Shown here: positions 60,401 to 64,000 of the stretch, piece by piece | How positions within the stretch are numbered: position 1 is the stretch's first letter | Layout: every line of letters begins with the position of its first letter | Source: Lottia gigantea | Lineage: Eukaryota > Mollusca > Gastropoda > Lottiidae | Assembly (NCBI RefSeq): GCF_000327385.1 | Contig: NW_008709945.1 | Coordinates: forward strand, 1,112,459 to 1,176,458 | DNA: 64,000 bases | Direction of reading: 5' to 3' | The notes under the pieces: model-generated | What the model saw: the letters and a program-made list of their open reading frames with translations, nothing else | Databases searched by the model: none | Told to the model about the DNA's origin: nothing | Program-made: the position numbers and the translations under genes

Positions 60401-63353
60401 GAAATGTGTATAATGTTACCACTAAGTGACATAAAGTAATTAGAAATGGCCACTGGGGCATACATCATGTCACTTTGTGGCTAATACAGCAGTCTTGAAG
60501 GTAGAAAGGTTTAAGGATTATGACTCCTGCATGTCAATACTAGAACCCAACTTGACTGCAAGGTCAATTCATACACTAGAAAGTTAGTTTGTATAACAGA
60601 ATTTAGTTTTTTACCTGAAGGTGTTCTGACTAACGGATAAGAAGATGATCTTTTCAATGATTGGTCTTTTTTCTGATGAGTAGGTGTGGTGAAATTTTCA
60701 TCAAAGGAGTCTGGTTGATCTGTATTACTATCAAGCGAGTCTTGATCACCCAGTTCATTAGTTCCCTCAACACTCTTTGATCTGTGTATTATTTTTTGTT
60801 CTTTAGTTTGATCGCTACCTCCCTCATCTTGACGTGAAGTTTGAGTGCGATATTTCAATATCGAATTATAACGTTTTAATTCAGATTTTTGCATGTCATA
60901 TGGTCTGCTGGAACTTCCTTGAGATATAAATGAACGAACACGGGTCAAAAACTTGGTTGGATTCCGTTTTCCTCCATCAACTTGTTCCAATGTTCCATTT
61001 AGTTCTGTAGCAGTAATAACTTGTGAATGACTAGGTAATGTCATGGAAGACAAAGGTGTCGCCACTAATTTACGATACACTAAGAAATCTTCTAACGCCA
61101 AGAGATTTTTAGCAGGATAACTGCGAGATCTCTCGTGATCATGTCCACCACAATGGCTGACAACGGTCAACATACACTGATCTGTTTCTGTAATAGATAA
61201 ATTACCATTCAAAACAGTTGTTTCTCACTGCAAGATGTCTGCTACCAAGAATTCATAAACTCAAAATTTCATGAAATTTTATGGAAGTATTCACCAGTAA
61301 CCAAATGGTTGTTTGAAATTATATCTCATATCTACATATCTATTCAACTAAATTCATCTTGAAAGCCTCAGTTTATGTCATCAATGTCACCAATGATTAT
61401 CCATATTTAAGGCATTCATTTTACTTTCACCAGGGGTAAACATGATTGCCAAATGCAGCCATATCTACAAGAGTCAAGGTTCTAAGATATATAATTCCAA
61501 AAAGAGTGAAGTTACCCACAGAAAAAAAAAACAAATATGCGGAGCTGTGTTCTAAAACGAATTTAGGAAAAAAGAACCCTCGTTTTTGGCCAAAGAAAGA
61601 ATAAGGAATAGAGACATAGAAATAAGTAGAAAAAAGTACCGTCAACATTACCCCATAACCTTTCATGCCGTTTGGAATCTAATTATAGACAGAAAGGGAG
61701 ATAATAAAACGATACCGACCAAACCAACCTTCCACAGGCTGAGCAAGAAAAAATGTCCATTTGCCAGCAGCTTCATTGATTTGAAATAACCAGCAGCAAC
61801 CATTTTCTTCTTTATTTGAATATCTGAAAACAAGAAGTTGTGTCATGAATCACATGTTCCACATTCTTACAGAAATTATACTTAATGATTTGAACGAATA
61901 AGGGAAAGGCATACCCCTGCATTGTGGTACAATGTGTGACTCAGGGACAACATAGAATATCTGGCGTTGTCTTTATGGACTTTATGGTTAAGCTTTGTAT
62001 AAATACTATACTTTATATCAAGTTGAGCTTTTATCAATGCGAAAAATTCTAAAAAAAACATCAAATCCATGATGGGTTGAATTAAGCCCACATAAAGTGA
62101 TTTTTGGTCCTATCCAGAAATCACACCTATATATCACTGTCTGAGGGACTGAGTAGATCCAGAATCAGATTGTTTTTACCTAATATATTCCTCAGTTACT
62201 GTCTGAGTTACTAAAGACTGCCAGGAAGTCTGTTGGAACCATGCTGGTCTGCGGAATACCCTCTCCTCCTTGATTATATCTCTATGTACATGTGGTAAGG
62301 ACCTAGATTTACTGGGGGAATCAGGTGATACTTTGTGGGTTAAAACATAAGATGTGGCTATAACACCTGGCTTCCATTCACACGTCAGGGATATATCACG
62401 TAATAACTGTAAGACATACTGAAATTCAAAATAAAAGGTATGAATCCTTTATTTCTACCTAACCTTATGACCTAAAGACAGAAGACAACCTAAAACCAAG
62501 CAGTACACAGAACACAAGGATTTGTTCTTAGGCCTTCTTCCTGTTATTCAAGTTTTAAATCCTATATTTCTCCTATTATTGACTTTATTAAGGTACATGC
62601 GTGATTGTCAACCACGAAGAACAATAGACTTGAAACCATTGAGATGAACAGGCCTTGTTCAATAGCATTTTCTTCAGCCCCTTTCTTTAGTCTTCAATTT
62701 CAATAAAAGAAGATCTAAATGGTTTCTTGTGTGCCTTGTATGACCATGAGCCTAATTTGTATTTACCTACAGAAAATAATACCAACATTTAGATCTGTAT
62801 CTTAATTTGAAATATTGTTTCAAGATAAGAAATTTTATATACCTGTGAGGAAGCTCTAACTTTACTATAAGCAGCATGAACTTTGAGATTGATCAAGGAA
62901 TCATTGTTTGGTTTGGTGAGAAAATGGAACCACACACGATGACCATGAGCAAAACTATCTATTTTCCAGCCTTTCTGACATCCCACTGGAAATGGCTGGA
63001 AATAATAAAAAAAACTATCTAGGCTAATTCTGACAAAAAATACAAAGTAGTTGAAAATGAGATCTACCAACAGTTAAAGCAGACAAACAACTTTATTCCT
63101 TTTAAAGGGACCAAGTTGACTATAATCCATATTCAATTTCAATTATAAGGTTTTTTCACTTGAAATGTTAACTGATAATGTACAATTGTGTGTTTATTGC
63201 GCAATCCCACAGAGGAAAGATTGCAGAGTGTTCTAGTTGTTGTTTAGAAATATAAAGGTTTGTAAATATATATATCATTGACTATGCCTGGTTTCTTACC
63301 TTGGAATATTTGAGTAAATGAAGAACTTCATTTGACGTTAATCTATCTTCATT
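57428..63353 (-). CDS. START-domain protein, 3' part (5' end outside the window), 609 aa visible
   Basis: Visible exons: 63353-63300, 62995-62843, 62418-62180, 61823-61729, 61187-60615, 60141-60009, 59401-59333, 59080-58984, 58725-58683, 58537-58380, 57983-57906, 57565-57428; 1830 nt, all in one frame. The last 230 residues fit a START lipid-binding domain: CYLGKGLVQAPPKTVWENL, YDETLKKVDILETVSDRMK, VYQYHELQQLLRKDCCEIVL, YILSYQSVDYKL, SSGWIIEPARKEKRIYSIVTYLMQ, ending in a Pro/Leu-rich C-terminal helix (YLHPAVLLARQKTL). Before it lie folded-looking segments (KGWKIDSFAHGHRVWFHF, GCCWLFQINEAAGKWTFF) and a Ser-rich, probably phosphorylated linker (about 240-370, with KRSSSYPLVRTPS and HRSKSVEG). 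I cannot name the family. It is not one of the short PCTP/StAR proteins, because a long N-terminal part precedes the START domain. Lipid binding is inferred. The exon D donor (GTTGGT) is weak. Confidence 0.88.
58205..58410. repeat. Degenerate repeat spanning an exon-intron boundary of the START gene
   Basis: Copies of AGGTTTAGTACAGTTATC and GTAGGTTTATCT alternate irregularly about five times. The right-most copy is the coding end of the exon at 58537-58380 plus its splice donor (minus strand CCTAAG/GTAGGT). The other copies lie in the intron. At least two of these also carry CCTAAG followed by GT: GTAGAT after 58348 and GTGAGA after 58255. Confidence 0.75.
59421..59746. repeat. 29-30-bp minisatellite, 11 copies
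   Basis: Eleven copies of TGGTCACTGGGTTACTCATAAGACTTTCA with few differences (GGTCACT/GGCCACT, CTCAT/CACAT/CCCAT). The array fills the intron of the START gene right up to about 25 bp from the splice acceptor of the exon at 59401-59333. Confidence 0.95.
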
Positions 63354-63437
63354 CTGTAATAAAAATTTTCTTTCTTAAAATCATAAACAGATGATAGACA
63401 TAAAATCTGTTGAAACACTTTTTTGATTAGTCTAGTC

Positions 63438-63732
63438 CGGTGGTTCCCAACATTTTACAACCTTCACACCCCTGGAGCAATCACCTGGACCTTTTACACC
63501 CCCAAAAGTTTGTATCATCCACATTTTCAGCCCGGTTACACCCCTCTGGAGCAATCATCTGGACCTTTCACAACCCCAAAAGTTTGTATCATCCACATTT
63601 CCAGCATGTGATGATGTGAGGTGCTCTCTCAATTCAAAATAGATTCTTCTCCTGTACTAGTTGGTCACACCCCTGACACCCTAGTCTCCCACATCTAGGG
63701 GGTGAAAACACCACAGGTTGGGAACCAGGGGC
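63438..63732. mobile_element. Non-autonomous hAT-like element, about 295 bp, with internal duplication
   Basis: Left terminus GGTGGTTCCCAAC and right terminus GTTGGGAACCAGGGG form the inverted repeat typical of Charlie/Buster hAT elements. The flanks read TCTAG and CTAGA, which fits the NTCTAGAN target preference of Buster-type hATs, although an exact 8-bp duplication is not preserved. Inside, a segment of about 72 bp (ACACCCCTGGAGCAATCACC to CATCCACATTTTCAGC) is duplicated head-to-tail. It has no transposase frame. It lies upstream of the first visible START-gene exon. Confidence 0.75.
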
Positions 63733-64000
63733 CTAGACAAACCAGTTGTGAAAGATTTTTACTGAGTGCAGCTGAAAGATATGAAATATGTCAGTATTTT
63801 ATTTCTGTTTGAGAATGATATTAAATATCCTATCCTTATTTACAAATAGCATTTATAACATTATTCATTCATATCTAATAGCTTTTAATTCATAATCTGT
63901 GATAAAGCTGTTACATTATACAAATTGTATGTTTGATAATTTTCAAAAATACTGGCACGGTTAATTATTTGAATTTCTAAAGATATTTCTAAAGATATTT

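Noticed and set aside
1-64000. Retrovirus-, LTR- or Polinton-like elements
   Set aside because: No reverse transcriptase, integrase, capsid or envelope signature and no long terminal repeats were seen on either strand.
1-64000. CRISPR array or bacterial defence locus
   Set aside because: The repeats are contiguous minisatellites without spacers, and the genes are clearly spliced eukaryotic genes.

Overview
The window is animal nuclear DNA: AT-rich, with intron-split genes, canonical GT-AG introns of roughly 0.1-5 kb, and many short non-coding repeats. A short motif of the type AAGGGNNATAACTC recurs nine times, and a degenerate array at 44.2-44.8 kb carries it. I associate this motif with molluscan genomes from memory, so a mollusc (probably a gastropod or bivalve) is the best guess, made without any search.

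Seven protein-coding genes were rebuilt exon by exon. All seven models keep one reading frame through every junction, which is strong internal support, although two junctions or ends remain ambiguous. From left to right they are as follows. EHBP1 (minus, 24400 to 1951, 22 coding exons, about 1122 aa) is an EHD-binding endocytic adaptor with NT-C2, NPF motifs, CH, bMERB and a C-terminal CaaX box. It lies head-to-head with an unnamed 20-exon gene (plus, 25833-35057, about 1099 aa), which encodes two cadherin-like beta-sandwich domains, a U-box-like domain, TPR-like helices and an Arg-Gly/Ala-rich stretch. COA8/APOPT1 (plus, 36099-37740, about 189 aa) is a mitochondrial cytochrome c oxidase assembly factor. 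ETAA1 (minus, 43318-39119, about 919 aa) is an ATR activator at RPA-coated DNA. Next is a type II membrane carbohydrate sulfotransferase (plus, 45098-47334, about 412 aa). TRMT6 (plus, 47983-53838, 455 aa) is the non-catalytic subunit of the tRNA m1A58 methyltransferase. Last is the 3' part of a START-domain gene (minus, 63353 to 57428, 609 aa visible), whose 5' end lies beyond the right edge.

The genes do not form an obvious pathway; this looks like ordinary animal gene order. Endocytosis (EHBP1), mitochondrial complex IV (COA8), replication-stress signalling (ETAA1), glycan sulfation, tRNA modification (TRMT6) and probable lipid transfer (START) sit side by side.

Introns and intergenic spaces hold the accessory material. 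There are minisatellites of 51 bp (7.5-8.3 kb), 72 bp (57.0-57.5 kb) and about 29 bp (59.4-59.7 kb). There are non-autonomous DNA transposons (a Tigger/pogo-like element with TA target duplications, a hAT-like element, a 133-bp inverted-repeat element and a fold-back element) and copies of a tRNA-derived SINE. An array of palindromic TGTAAATATTTACA sites lies at 55.96-56.41 kb. The most unusual signals are two repeat arrays that appear to grow out of the START gene's own coding sequence, one from its last codons and stop and one from an exon-intron boundary. The unnamed cadherin-like/U-box/TPR protein is the best candidate for an undescribed gene family. No retroviral, LTR or Polinton-like element, rRNA gene, complete tRNA gene or CRISPR array was seen.
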